This document shows, one piece after another, positions 20,876 to 32,710 of a stretch of DNA of 64,000 nucleotides. Every line of letters begins with the position of its first letter. The stretch's first letter is position 1. This DNA is from Platanthera guangdongensis (lineage: Eukaryota > Streptophyta > Magnoliopsida > Asparagales > Orchidaceae): assembly GCA_039583875.1 (NCBI GenBank), contig CM077163.1, forward strand, positions 227,842,646 through 227,906,645, in the 5' to 3' direction. The notes under the pieces were generated by a model. The model ran no database searches, had not been told where the DNA came from, and saw nothing but the letters and a program-made list of their open reading frames with translations. Both the position numbers and the translations under genes were made by a program.

Positions 20876-22096
20876 TTGCAGGTGCCAAATGAAGATTTGG
20901 ACATGTGTGTACTCTGTGTCATGGAATTTTCAAGCACATATACTTTCATGCTTTCTAGATTTTACTTTTAGTATAATACTTTGTGACTCATAATTTTGAT
21001 TTGTTAAATACATGCACACTTTATTTACTTATGCTATTTATTAGTACTCTTTCGCGACGGCTTCTTCTGAGACGATGGTTAAATCTCGCTAATTGACGTG
21101 TAAGAACATCTCAAAAGAAAACCCCCTCCCCAATTTATAAGCAACAAACAACTCGCAGCTTGCTACCAAGCGAGGCTAAATCTTCTATCGCAGCTCGCAG
21201 AATAAGGGTTGGAGATTCCATGCCGACCTCTCTTAAATCGCTCGCAAAGAGCGAGAATTATGTACAACACATATTCACCGAGGATGAGCCCAACTCCATC
21301 ATGTAAACAAAATAAGGAGCCCAACGGTGGTTGATCGACATCCGGGGGAGTGCCAATTTTGCTCACCTATAGGTGAATGTTGTGATTTCTTGCCCATTGG
21401 TGAGTTCCCCTGTTTATTGGCAAAATGTGAGCTCTTTGTTTAGTTGCCCATAAGCAAGCTTCTTTCACTTTCAGCCTTATCACCAATAATCTCGGTGACC
21501 ACCTCTCACCTTGTCTGAGTCAGGTATTTGGTGGGGATATTGGTTCATAGACCAAACCCCTTATATTTGTCTATAAATAGGATATCAGGAGCACTAGAAA
21601 TGACACCCTAACACCCCCTCCTAAGTTTTCAACTCTTTGAGTTTGTGCCTTCCTAAATTCTAGCTCAGCTTTTGGCTTTTGAGGGGATGCTCATTTTGAA
21701 TTTGGGTAGGTGGCGAGATCTTCTCGCTGCTTCACACTGGTTGAATTTGAGAAATCATTGTAGAGAAAGTCATGTCGATAAATTTTCATCGTATACATCA
21801 GTAACAATGTATCATAGTGTTTTTACAGTTATATCCTTCCCTAATATATTTTTTATCCATTAGCGGGTATGTGGGAAAGTCATTCTGTAAAATATTTTTT
21901 AAGCATACTTTATTAATTTATAGAGAAAATTTTTCACGTTCTCCCAACAATGTCTTTCTATGCACATTTTTCTATATATTTTTTTGATTTTATAATAACA
22001 AAGGAGATATATAAAATTGTGTTAATTACAGTAAAATTATATTGATGAGTCATATCATGAAATTATGGGAATGAGTAATAGAAAGAAGAAAAAGAC
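20876..22096. other. Unassigned intergenic sequence
   Basis: No convincing gene was seen. A plus-strand TATA-like TCTATAAATAGG lies at about 21571..21582, followed by C-rich sequence, so a decayed LTR promoter is possible. The short open frame at 21672 has no recognised domain. Confidence 0.5.
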
Positions 22097-23262
22097 AGGA
22101 GACTAACATCTTAGAGAATCAATTTGGATTCTTGCCAGGGTGGTCGACTATGGAAGCTATACATCTCTTGAGGAGACTCATTGACAAGTACCGAGAAATA
22201 AAACAAGATTTTCATATGTTGTTTATCGACCTTGAGAAGACTTATGATAGAGTTCCAAGAGAGATCTTATGGAGAGTTTTAGAAAAGAAAGATGTAAATG
22301 TATCATATATTGACGTAATCAAAGATATGTATACAAATTTTATGACAAATGGTGTAGACATCTGGAGGATTAACACAGGAATTTGCTATCAATGTTGGCT
22401 TACATCAATGTTTAGCTTTAAGACCTTATCTCTTTACTCTTATCTTAGATGAGCTCATCGGACATTTCCAACAAGCAATACCTTGGTGTTTATTATTTGC
22501 GAATGATATTGCTTTGGTCGATGATACGTGCGAGGGTATAAACTCAAAACTTGAATCTCGGCGAAACACTTTAGAAAAGAAAGGTTTTAGGCTGAGCAAG
22601 ACAAAGACGAAGTATATGGAGCTTAAATTTAGCAATGCAAGAAGGACAGATGACTTTGTTATTAAGTTGGGTGATCAAGATATTTCCCGTAGTGAATGTT
22701 TTAAATATATTGGATTGATAGTTCAGAAAGACGGAGGTATTGATAAAGATGGGACGCACAGAATCTAGGATCTTATTTGACCGTAAAGTACCATTAAAAC
22801 TTAAGGGCAAGTACCTCAGTACTGCGATTAGACCAGGGATGCTCTTCGGTTCTAAGTGTGGGCAATGAATTGTGTACATGAGCAAAAAATGGGAGTTGCG
22901 GAGATGAGAATGCTTAGGTGGATGTGTGGACACACTAGACTGGATAGAATTAGGAATGAATGTATCAGGGATAAGACAGGAGTAGCACCAATTACAGAGA
23001 AGATGTGAAAAGCTCGACTAAGATGGTTTGGACATGTACAAAGAAGATCATTAGAGGCACTTGTTGGGCATTGCGAGAGTCTAATCACTAGGTATGTTAA
23101 ACGAGGGAGGAGTAGACCAATAAAGACTTGGAATGAAACTATAAGGAAAGACATTATGTACTTAGGCATTGGTGAGATTATGACACAAGATAGGGCACAA
23201 TGGCGACAAAGGATACATATAGCCGACCTCATTATAGTGGGATAAAGACTTGAATAGTGTTG
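22097..23262 (+). pseudogene. LINE-type (non-LTR) reverse transcriptase fragment, degenerate
   Basis: Conceptual translation gives typical plant LINE RT blocks in order. They are ILENQFGFLPGWSTMEAIH, a fingers/palm motif MLFIDLEKTYDRVPREILW, and LRPYLFTLILDEL after a frameshift near 22390. Next come the catalytic-box region LLFANDIALVD, GFRLSKTKTKYMEL, YIGLIVQKDGGIDKD, and a thumb/connection tail readable only with several shifts and stops. The active-site box reads FAND where LINEs have FADD, so a catalytic Asp is replaced. There is no endonuclease or ORF1 upstream, so it is 5'-truncated, as is common for LINEs. The 3' end near 23262 has no clear poly(A). Confidence 0.88.
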
Positions 23263-23278
23263 TATTGCTAATCATTTA

Positions 23279-23518
23279 GGCTTGGTTTGGCATAGTGGTA
23301 GTGGTGGGGGCAATGAGTGTGAATGCGGTGATTATAAATCATCATTCATGAACGCCCCACCTTAACTATGGAATTTCATACACTTCATATTCAAAACTAG
23401 TTTTCTTTTCTTGGTGACCGTCATAATTAGCCATTATATATCTAGTCGAACATGCATTCTATGATGGTGACATTTTAGGCCAAACTCATCAAGCAAAAAA
23501 ACTATGCCAAATGGAGCC
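23279..23518. mobile_element. PIF/Harbinger (Tourist-like) MITE, 240 bp
   Basis: The terminal repeats are GGCTTGGTTTGGCATAG and the complement of CTATGCCAAATGGAGCC. The 3-bp TTA target duplications are at 23276..23278 and 23519..23521. It is non-coding. It abuts the next MITE, which uses the same TTA. Confidence 0.8.
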
Positions 23519-23521
23519 TTA

Positions 23522-24368
23522 GGGTCAGTTTGTTTCGGCGGCGGCGGTGACAAAAGGAGCTGTGAGAATAGAATTGGGGGAATAGAGCTGTGGGAATGAA
23601 GCTATACACAATGGAGAAACAGTTTGGTAAAATAGCGGTGACAGAGCTGTTTAGAATGGACAAACAGTTTGGTAAAACAGCGGTGACGTTTCAGTTACAT
23701 TTAATTTTAAAAAATTATAATTATACTAATTAAAATAGATTATAATTAATTATTTATAATAATAATTCATAACCATGAATCGTAATATACAAATATAATG
23801 ATAATCATAATATTATAATAATAATAATCGTAATATTATAATAATAATATAATAATAATATAATAATAATAATCAAAAAATACCATAGATCTTCCATGGC
23901 TGGAGATCAGGTGGCGGTGGTTGTGCATCGCGTCATCGGGGGAGGCTTTTCGTCGGAGGGAGGGTTATCTCCGGCGGGAGGGGGTGACAGAGCTCTGGCG
24001 GGAGGGGTAGCGTAGCTCCGATCGAAATCCATGGCTGAAGATCGAAATAGCTCCGCCGGAATCCATGGCTGGAGATCGAAATAGCTTCGCCAGAGCACCA
24101 TGCACCCCTAGGTTAGAGCACTGCCGGATCACCGCCGGAGTACCGCCCCTTCGCCAGAGCGCTGCCAACGCAGCGCCGCCGCATTCGCCATAGGTTGCGT
24201 TGGTAACGTGGCGTTGGAAAGGAGGTCGGATGAGCTGCCGGAAAGGAGCGTTGAGACTGGCATTTCTCTCCTCTGATGCTAACGGAACGCCGAAACTAAC
24301 TGACAAAAAAAACCCCGTTCCAATGCCAACGCGCGCAAAGGAGGAAAAACGTCCTAACAAACTGACCC
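23522..24368. mobile_element. PIF/Harbinger-like non-autonomous element, 847 bp
   Basis: Perfect 13-bp terminal inverted repeats GGGTCAGTTTGTT are flanked by TTA at 23519..23521 and 24369..24371. The left part repeats AAACAGTTTGGTAAAA motifs, the middle is AATAATAAT-rich (23800..23880) and the right half is GC-rich. No transposase was recognised. The open frame on the minus strand at 23965..24360 lacks known motifs. Confidence 0.8.
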
Positions 24369-24371
24369 TTA

Positions 24372-24985
24372 AATAAGTGCTTTTGTCTATTCACTTTACT
24401 CTCGTCAAATCGAAATCCCAACCTCAATATATATCACTATGAACTCTTTGATAAAAGTAGGCTCGCAAGCCATGGGCAGATACAGAAGGGGGGCCCGAGG
24501 GACACTGCCCCCCCTCCCATTAATTTTCAAAATAGTTAGTGAGTTTGGATTCTTCTCGTCGAGACAATGAATTTTGACTACTTCTACGTCAAAAACGATG
24601 GTCAGATGAGGAGGAAACAACCCCGATAAGATTAAAGCATTCGATTTTGTTTGTTTGAGGAAATTAAAGTCTGACACCCTTGTTAAAATTTTTAGAACCC
24701 AGCGACACATTCCTATGGTGAGGGGCGGACATAAGAAAAAAAATATCATGCACTTGTTGCATATGAGCTGAGTGCATCGAGCGCAATTGTTTGATCTGAA
24801 CCATCTATTGAATTGTGGCTTGCATCATTTGATCTGATATGTTTAGCAAATTATTTCAATTTTTTGATTTCAAAGTTCATCTAAAAGTGCAATGTTAATT
24901 GATGTTTTATCCACACTACAATGGTATTTCAAGGTTTTTTTTGAAAAAAATGTTTCTTTAATTTAAAAATATATAATAAATGTTT
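24372..24985. other. Unassigned intergenic sequence
   Basis: No gene was seen. A GGGGGGCCCGAGGGACACTG segment near 24486 and GGGGCGGACATAAG at 24721 look like the ends of a decayed hAT-type element, but no target duplication was found. Confidence 0.5.
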
Positions 24986-24990
24986 GTGTT

Positions 24991-25162
24991 TGTTAAATAT
25001 GTTAAATATTGTATTTATTGTGCATTTATTGTCCCCTTCATTTAGTCCCACATTGCTTAGATAGGCTCTCTCCCCCCTCACTTCTCCTATATGTAAGACC
25101 TATTTGGTCCCTTTTTCTCAATGAAAGACAGATACTGTTACGTGCATGTACCATTTGTAACA
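24991..25162 (+). repeat. 5' LTR (172 bp) of the Copia at 24991
   Basis: It starts TGTTAAATATG and ends CCATTTGTAACA. It is unusually short for a plant Copia LTR but fully defined by its partner at 34824. Confidence 0.95.
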
Positions 25163-25175
25163 TGGTATCAGAGCC
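25163..25175 (+). other. Primer-binding site, tRNA-iMet type
   Basis: TGGTATCAGAGCC directly follows the 5' LTR. Confidence 0.95.
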
Positions 25176-25787
25176 AGGTTAATTTTCGTCATTCTGCCCG
25201 AACCTGCACGGAGCTGTCCGCTTGTTCCCACCCGCCCGCCTCCCCAGACCAGCTCGCCTCTCCATCCAGCCCAGCTCGCGCACTCCTCCCCAGTCCAGCC
25301 CAGCTCGCACCTCCATCCCAGTCCGCCCCTGTCCAGCCCCTGTCTGCCCCTGTCCGCCCGTCCATCTCCGGAATCCCAGTCCGCCTACTCCCTGCCCCTG
25401 TCCGCCCCTGTCCATACCTGTCCGCCCCTGTCCAGTCCCCCCCTGTCCAGTCCGCTCCAGTCCGCCCCTGTCCGCCCCTGTCCAGTCTGCCCGTCCTTGT
25501 CCGCCCCTGTCCAGCACAGCTCGCACTCCTCCCTGACCAGTCCAGCCCAGCTCGCACTCCTCCCCAGTCCAGTCCAGCTCTCACCCACCCTCACGTCCGC
25601 ACTTTCACCTCCGCACCCTCACGTCCGCACTTCACGTCCGCACCCTCACGTCCGCCCTCACGTCCGCATCTTGCCTAACCTACTCCGCAGCTCGCACCCT
25701 CTCGTCCGCACTTTTAGTCCGCCTACCTCCATCTCCGGAATCCCATTCTGCCAACTCCCTGCAGGTTCACCGCTCCATTGAGCCTCC
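25176..25787 (+). repeat. C-rich leader with CTGTCCGCCC / CCTCACGTCCGC tandem motifs
   Basis: The untranslated leader of the Copia is about 600 bp of almost purine-poor DNA. It is built from imperfect CGCCCCTGTCC units (25320..25510) and CACGTCCGCAC units (25590..25670). Open frames here are compositional. Confidence 0.75.
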
Positions 25788-28251
25788 ATGGCTGCTCCTC
25801 TGATCTCGCCACCACTGAAGGCCACGTCCTTCCAGCTCGCCGGCGCTAGCGACTGGCCTGACTGGGCCCTTACCGTTGAGGCCGCTCTCTCCTCCCGTGA
25901 TCTTTGGGATCACATCATCGGTGCGCCTCCCTCCCCTGCCGCCAAGCCCGCCCCTGCACCCGGCTCTGCCGCAACTACTGTTGCCTCCACCCCTCCAGAT
26001 GCTCTCACTCTTTGGCGGCGACGCGATCAAGCCATCCGGGCTTACCTCCTGGAATCTGTTGCTCGACCGCTCCTCACGTCTATCGTCTGCCTTCCTTCCG
26101 CCCGTGTCATGTGGGAATATCTCCACGCTCGCTTCGTTCCCCGTGGAGGCGCTCGGCGTCACCGTCTTATCTGCGATTCCCAGTCTGCCCGCCAAGACGG
26201 CCGCTCCATTCAGGACTTCTACACTGTGATGAGTGCCTACTAGCACGAACTGGATTCCATGATTCCCTTACCCTGCGGTTGTCCCCGCTCTTTGGAATTT
26301 CAGCGCCACCTCTCCAAGGGCCATCTTCATCAGTTTCTTGCTGCTCTGCGTCCTGAGTTTTCACTTCTTGCCGCTCAGCTCCTTCACCGGGTCCCGCTTC
26401 CTACTCTGGATGACACCCTGATTTCTCTGCTTGATGAAGAGACCCGTCTCTGACCTCCAGTGGCCCTCCAACCCGCTCTCCAGACCGATACTGCTCTTGC
26501 GGTTCCTCCGCGTCATAGTACTGTTACCTGTAACTACTGCAAGAAGGTGGGGCATATGAAGTCTGCCTGCCCCACTCGTCCCCCTCGATCTGATGAGCAC
26601 CGCACTTCTGACCATCGTCGTGACGGTCGTGGTCGGGGACGTGGTCGTGGTCCTGGCTCTCACCCCACTGCTACTGCTGCTACTGATCGTCTGCAACACT
26701 TAGAGGAGCTTCTACTCCAGTCACCTCTGTTTCAACCTGCCTCCTCTGCCATCTCCTCTGCGGAACATCGTCTCTCAGCTGCTTCTGGTACTGCTGCTGC
26801 TCAAGTTCCTCCGCATGCACCTTGGTATTTCGACTTTGGGGCCTCCTGCCACCTCACTTCCGACTCCCGCACCCTAACCAACTGCACCTCCTCCCCCACT
26901 AACCTTCAGGTCACCACTGATGATGGGGGCTCTCTCCCTATTCTGCGTTCTGGCTCCATCACCCCGACCTCTGCCCCTCCTGGTCGACTTACTGTCTCCA
27001 ACGTCCACCATGCCCCTCGGCTACACCTGAACCTCATTTCTATCAGCTCCCTCTGTGATCTCGGTCTAACGGTTTTATTCTCTTCTTCTGATTGTGTTGT
27101 GCAGGATTCACGGACAGCTCAGAGGATTGGACAGGGTCGTAGGACTGGTGGCTTGTATCAGATGGAGTATCTTCATGTTCCCCCCTCCTCATCTTCCCCT
27201 TATGCTTTCTCTGTCATATCTGATGCCGACTTGTGGCACCGACGTTTAGGACATCTGTCTACTGATCGACTCCAAAGTGTTATCCGTTCTGGAGCTTTGG
27301 GTCGTGTCTCCCCTTCCCCCCTCTCTGTTTGTACCAGCTGTCGTTTGTCAAAGCATCTTGCTCTACCGTTTACAAGCAGTGCTTCCCAAACAATAGCCCC
27401 TTTTGATTTAGTTCATTCTGATATTTTGGGTCCCGCGCCCCTTGCTTCTCATTCCGGGTATCTTTATTATGTTAGTTTCATTGATGATTTTTCACGTTGT
27501 GCTTGAGTTTATCTCCTCCAGAATCGTTCTGAAATACCCGACGTGTATCGCACGTTCACCGCTATGCTTCACACTCAGTTTGCGCGTCGCATTAAGATCT
27601 TTCGATCCGACTGTGCTCCAGAGTTTCTCTCCTCCACCATGCGCAATATCCTCACCTCGCATGGCACCCTCCACCAACAATCTTGCTCGCACACCCATGA
27701 ACAAAATGGGGTTGCTGAACGCAAATATCGTCACATCATCGAAACAGCTCGTGCTCTCCTCATCTCTGCCTCGGCCCCTCACTCCTTCTGGGTCGAAGCC
27801 GTCCTCACTGCTGTTCACCTCATCAACATCACTCCTTCCACGACCATCTCTGGCGCAACTCCATATGAACGACTTTACTCCCGCCCACCGACATATGCCT
27901 CTCTCCGCACGTTTGGGTGCACCTGCTTCGTTCTCCTTCCCACCACTGAAAGCACCAAACTCTCCGCTCGCTCCTCTCGTTGTGTTCACCTCGGCCTTAG
28001 CCATCACCACAAAGGCTATCGTTGCTACGATCTAGTGACTCGTTGCATTCGCATTTCTCGCCATGTCTCCTTCGTCGAACATGAAATGTTCTTCTCTTCC
28101 ACACCACCAAACCTCACCTCCCCAACCTTGCTTGCTCCACCACTTTCTCTTCCGCTACTTCCTCCTATTCCAACTCGCCCTAGGACTCCACTTGCCCCTC
28201 CTACCATGTCCCCAACTCGTCCTCCGCCCGAGGATCATCCTTCGTCATCAG
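25788..28251 (+). pseudogene. Copia gag-protease-integrase, 5' half, three in-frame stops
   Basis: The start is the ATG at 25788 (MAAPLISPPLKATSF). One frame runs to the Gypsy insertion, broken only by TAG 26241..26243, TGA 26451..26453 and TGA 27504..27506. In order: Gag (UBN2-like), CCHC knuckle CNYCKKVGHMKSAC (about 26530), an RGRG-rich segment, and retropepsin WYFDFGASCHLT (about 26824), whose usual DSG is DFG. Then come GAG-pre-integrase LWHRRLGHLSTDRL and an integrase core with all three acidic residues (VHSDILGP, FRSDCAPEF, NGVAERKYRH). At each stop the flanking residues suggest Trp (first and third) or Arg (second) was lost through a C-to-T type change. A proline-rich linker follows the integrase and is cut by the insertion after the TSD ATCAG. 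Confidence 0.93.
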
Positions 28252-29259
28252 TGTAACAACCTCATCCGTTCATATGGTATATTCTAGAAGGTCCGGCCGG
28301 GGCCCCACAGTATATATCACAAAACAGACGGTGAAGGTACAGGATGATACCAGAGTAGCGCATCGCACCTATCACAAATCATTCTAGCGGAAGCCTAGAC
28401 TACAACTTGAACTCCTCATGAATGTCCAAACATAAAACGCCACATGTTATACCATATAGGAATGTCTTACAACAAGTCAAAAGAGTTGGCCTTATGGCCT
28501 TACATATCTTGCAAACAGTGGCCTAAACAAAGTGGCGCGCAGGCCGGCCACAATAAAAGAAAACACACAACAACACAGATAGCCTTCGAGGGCTAGCAAC
28601 AGTAGCAGCAACAGCAGCAGGAACATCAACCTCTATGCGTCCCACTCGGCTCTCCAGCACCTGTACAGGGACAATCCACCCAACGGTGGCAAACAAAAGC
28701 AACGGTCAGCATTCAGCTGACCAAATTATAACGACTCTATCCCTTCTCTCGGGGCAGCGGTATTCTTCCCTGCAGGCATAGCAAATCACAAGGATGGCAA
28801 TATATATATCATTAAAATGTGCTTTCATGCACACAAGCCATCACAACCGTTCGCCATCCGGCCCAACGGTCCGTGCACTCAGGGCACATTCTTGGTGTTC
28901 CGGTAAATCTCTTGCCCACCACCGTATCAGGGTCATAACCCAACGGTAAATCTCTTGAGCATTTACTCCATGGCGTGCAGTCGGAGTTAGTCTTCCTACA
29001 CCGGGATGGCCCGTAGCCCCCCATTGTGTCATGACGCGCAGGCCGAAGACTCTTGCTATGCGCTCCAACAGACCGCACCTTTTGGTCTCACGTCGGACGG
29101 ACATAGCGCAGGTCGGATCCTCCACCCCCCGTTGCTCAAATCGCCTTGCCTTCTCCGAGTACAGCGTACTCATGGCTATATCAAAGGTGCGGGTCGGTCT
29201 CACCAATCCTGTTCTTGGCATTCAAGCCTGGGCATAACCCGATACCCATTTCCTTAGCA

Positions 29260-29545
29260 CAACAGCGGGTCTTTCCTGGGCCTCCCAGTACTTCCTGTGA
29301 CTCTCTTCACAGGTGGACACCGCACAAGCACAAATGTCAGGGGTCTTTCCTGGCTATCCTGCCAGTACTTCCTGTTACTCACTTCATAGGTGGACACCCT
29401 ACGACATCAAGCATCACAAAGGGCATTTCCTGGTCACACCAGTACTTCCTGTGCTTCATTCACAGGTTGGACCCAAACACATCACATGGCTACTTTCCTG
29501 GGCTACCACCCCAGTACTTCCTGCTACTCCTTTTCGCAGGCATAA
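29260..29545. repeat. Four-copy LTR repeat with CAGTACTTCCTG core
   Basis: CAGTACTTCCTG recurs at about 29285, 29372, 29441 and 29511. Each copy is followed by a CACAGGTGGAC-like or CGCAGGCATAAC-like end. Confidence 0.8.
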
Positions 29546-30109
29546 CCCGTTGACTCCTCGAACTACACGTTATCACGGAGTCTTCTCCGGTCCGTATGCA
29601 ACATCACCAATCCAGACCAACCTGTCCAGATAGGCTTCACACAGCATGCCTATTCCGTACTCCATTTCTGGATCTATATGCTAACAAAGGGGATTTCAAG
29701 CATCCACCCAAAGATTCCCAAAATCAGCCACCTCTTGGTGGGGGAAATCACAAAGCTATGCCAAAAAGAAGCCTTCACATGGCTAGGAAGAAAAGTCGTT
29801 ACCCTTGACGACCGCTTCGGTGCCATGACCACAAAGCTTGCTTGCAAGACTCGCAAGAGCGTTTCCTCTGCAACGCCGGCTTCAGATTTCTCGTCGGGAA
29901 CCAGCAGCACCACCAGCAGCACCCCTTTCCTTTTCCTTCTTCCTCCTCCTTTCTCTCTCTCTTTCTCTTAACTTGAAGAAAGATCAAGGCCAAATCAAAT
30001 GAGAATCACTTCTCAGTTTTCGGCCTTTAAGAAAAAGAGGAAGAAGCTTCAGCCCTTGGATCTCAGCTGAAGGAATGGACGGCCACGATTTTGCCAAAAC
30101 ACAGATTTT

Positions 30110-30710
30110 GACCCGACACGGCCTCTGACACGGCCGTGTGCCAGGCCGTGTGCCTCAAGCGGTGGGAAACCGACTTATCCAAACCAGTGACACGCCCATG
30201 GAACACGCCCGTGTCATGGGCCGTGTCACCAACACGCCTACAGACACGCCCGTGTCTGTGGTCGTGTGCCTGGGCGAAAAAAATCCCAAAACATCCCGAG
30301 ACTTCACACGGCCTGTGACACGCCCGTGTCCCAGGCCGTGTGCCCTGACACGGCACAAAGACACGCCCTGTCGAAATCCTTCGGCGGGCTGAGTTCGTCG
30401 ACCCGATTTGACATGCCCTGTGACACGCCCGTGTCACAGGCCGTGTGCAACTTCTCGACACTCGACACCCACGTCTCGACACTCGACGATCGTCGAGATA
30501 AAGTCGTCGAGCACACGACACGGCCTTAGACACGCCCGTGTCCTGGGCCGTGTGCCCCCTCTCGACACATCGTCGAGCGAAAAATCGTCGACACAAAGCC
30601 CAATCGTCGACACAACCTCGACACGCCCTGCGACACGCCCGTGTCGCAGGCCGTGTCCTTTGACACGCCCTGGGACACGCCCGTGTCCCAGGCCGTGTCA
30701 CCCAAAAAAT
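30110..30710. repeat. GACACGCCCGTGTC / GGCCGTGT palindromic repeats in LTR
   Basis: Many copies of ACACGCCCGTGTC and CAGGCCGTGT alternate with TCGACA and CGTCGA motifs. The end of the block is repeated in the truncated LTR at 32711..33003. Confidence 0.9.
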
Positions 30711-30738
30711 TCCTGTTTCAGAAATTTGGACTGTTACA

Positions 30739-30753
30739 ATCCTCCCCTCCTAC
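30739..30753 (-). other. Polypurine tract of the Gypsy element
   Basis: The minus strand reads GTAGGAGGGGAGGAT immediately before the 3' LTR. This is the expected primer for plus-strand DNA synthesis. Confidence 0.85.
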
Positions 30754-30858
30754 AGGAAATTTCGTCCTCGAAATTCAGACACAGGAAGGCAACAGTAAAC
30801 AGCAAGAACTATGTTACAACATACAAAAGTTTATGTTACAACATCCTCTCTCTCGAGA

Positions 30859-32706
30859 TTACAAAAACAGTTCAGGGAACTCTTCGCGCATGGTTTGCTC
30901 TCGCTCCCATGACAGTTCTTCACGGCCACAATTGTCCCACCGGACTTTTACCATGGCGACCGCCTTGTTCCGCAACTGTTTCTCAGCTCGATCTTCGATC
31001 TGAATGGGTCTAACTTTCGTTGTTAGCCCATACTCCACCGGCACAACGATCATCCGCGATCACTTGAGCTGGATCTTTCACGGCCTTCCGAAGCACTGAG
31101 ATGTGAAAGACATCATGCAACCCACCCAAGTCTGCCGACAGAGCTAGCCGATAAGCCGCTTCGCCAACTCGCTCAACCACTTCAAAAGGACCCAAATATC
31201 TTGGACTCAACTTTTTCAATCGTCGAATCCTGGAGACACCTTTGAATGGCTTGATCTTCAAGTAGACCCAATCGCCAACCGCAAATTACACGTTCCGGTG
31301 CTTGGCGTTGTAGTACTTCGTTCGCTTGTCGATCTTGAGCAATAGCAATCTCTCTCGAATCGTCCATATGGTTGAGTTTGCTTCCTCAACCTCATTTGGT
31401 TTAACAACCCGAGCTTCGCCCGCTTCTACCCAAGCCAAGGGAGTACGACACTTCCTTCCATATAGAGCTTCATATGGTGTCATCCCAATGCTCGCCTGGT
31501 AGCTGTTATTATATGCAAACTCGACCATATAGAGATGATCTTCCCATCTCTTTCCGAAGTCAAGGGCGCACATTCGGAGCATGTCCTCCATTGTTCTGTT
31601 GGTACGTTCAGTTTGGCCATCCGTTTGGGGATGAAAGGCCGTACTGAAAGTCAACTTCGTGTCCAACAGTCGGTGAACTAGCCTCCAATCATTTGACGTG
31701 AATCGCCCATCTCGATCACTTACGATGCTCCAAGGAACACCGTGAAGCCGCACAATCTGGTCAACATATAACTTTGCCAAACTTTCAACTGAATCATCTC
31801 GCATGTTCGGGAGAAAATGTGCTACTTTCGTTAGCCGGTCCACAATGACCCAAATGGAATCATTTCCTCGCTGCGATCTTGGTAACCCGTGCACAAAATC
31901 CATGGAAATATCATCAAATTTCCACTCTGGGATTGACAATGACTTCAGATAACCGCCCGGCTTTTGGCATTCCGCCTTCACCATCGCACATGTTTGACAT
32001 TTGGCTACATAAAGGGCAACATCTTTCTTGAGCCCTGGCCACCAGAAAAGCTTATTCATATCGTTGAACATCTTTATGCACCCGGGGTGAATGAAATACT
32101 TTGTACAATGCGCTTCATACATTAGTTCTTCCCTCAATTTCCCCACATTCGGGACGCACAAACGACCCTCTTTTCGCAAAAGACCGTCACTCCAGGTGAA
32201 TTTGCCCTCTGGCCCTTCATTCACATAGCGTAAGAGATCTTCATCCAACTCCGTTGTCCGTCGCACTTGGTCCGCAAGGTCACATTGCACCTCGGTCCAG
32301 TTCAAGCATGCAGTGGCAGTGGAACCCTTGGCAACACAATAGATCTCTAATGCTTCCAACTCTTGGATAAGACGTTCATCATGCCTTTGCAACCAATTCG
32401 CTCTAGCCGGAACCCGCCGACTCAAGGCATCCGCGACAACATTCCCCTTCCCGGGCGTATAGTAAATCTCGAAAGTGTAGTCCCCAAGGAACTCCACCAC
32501 CTTCGTTATCGCATGTTCAAGTCTTTCTGCTCCAAAAGATACTTTAGGCTCTTATGATCGGTATAGATCTCCACCTTCACTCCATAAGGTAGTGTCGCCA
32601 CAACTTGAGTGCAAAAATCACCGTCGCTAGTTCCAAATCATGGACGGGATAATTTCGCTCGTGCACCTTCAGCTGGCGTGAGCCATAAGCAATAACCTTT
32701 CCATTC
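30859..32706 (-). pseudogene. Gypsy RNase H (C-terminal part) - integrase - tail, frameshifted
   Basis: From right to left: an RNase H remnant ([23 protein letters not shown], then TDHKSLKYLL) begins right at the deletion junction. After a frameshift near 32510 the frame at 32500 continues through YTPGKGNVVADALSRR. Integrase has an HHCC finger (EAH..FIHPG..CQTC), catalytic D (SMDFVHGLP), D (SDRDGRF) and E (DGQTERTNRTMED), all present. A TAA at 31286 interrupts it, and it resumes in frame with a GPY/F-like segment (RYLGPFEVVERVGEAAYRL). Another shift near 31050 leads to the tail AMVKVRWDNCGREELSWERE, the usual Gypsy pol C-terminus. It ends at 30859, about 105 bp before the polypurine tract. 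Confidence 0.9.
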
Positions 32707-32710
32707 TGTT

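Larger units (their letters stand above)
28252..30738 (-). repeat. 3' LTR of the Gypsy element (2,487 bp)
   Basis: The plus strand starts TGTAACAACCTC and ends TTTGGACTGTTACA. It contains a four-copy repeat (29260..29545) with TTTCCTGG..CCAGTACTTCCTG cores, and a block rich in GACACGCCCGTGTC and GGCCGTGT palindromes (30110..30710). No reading frame in it is convincing. Confidence 0.9.

Noticed and set aside
24470..24735. hAT-type element from GGGGGGCCCGAGGG to GGGGCGGACATAAG
   Set aside because: The end motifs are suggestive, but no 8-bp duplication or consistent inverted repeat was found.
25121..25781. Ser/Pro-rich frames upstream of the Copia gag
   Set aside because: They come from the C-rich leader repeats between the PBS and the gag ATG.
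29146..30701. Open frames within the Gypsy LTR
   Set aside because: They lie in LTR repeats (CAGTACTTCCTG and GACACGCCC blocks) with no domain.
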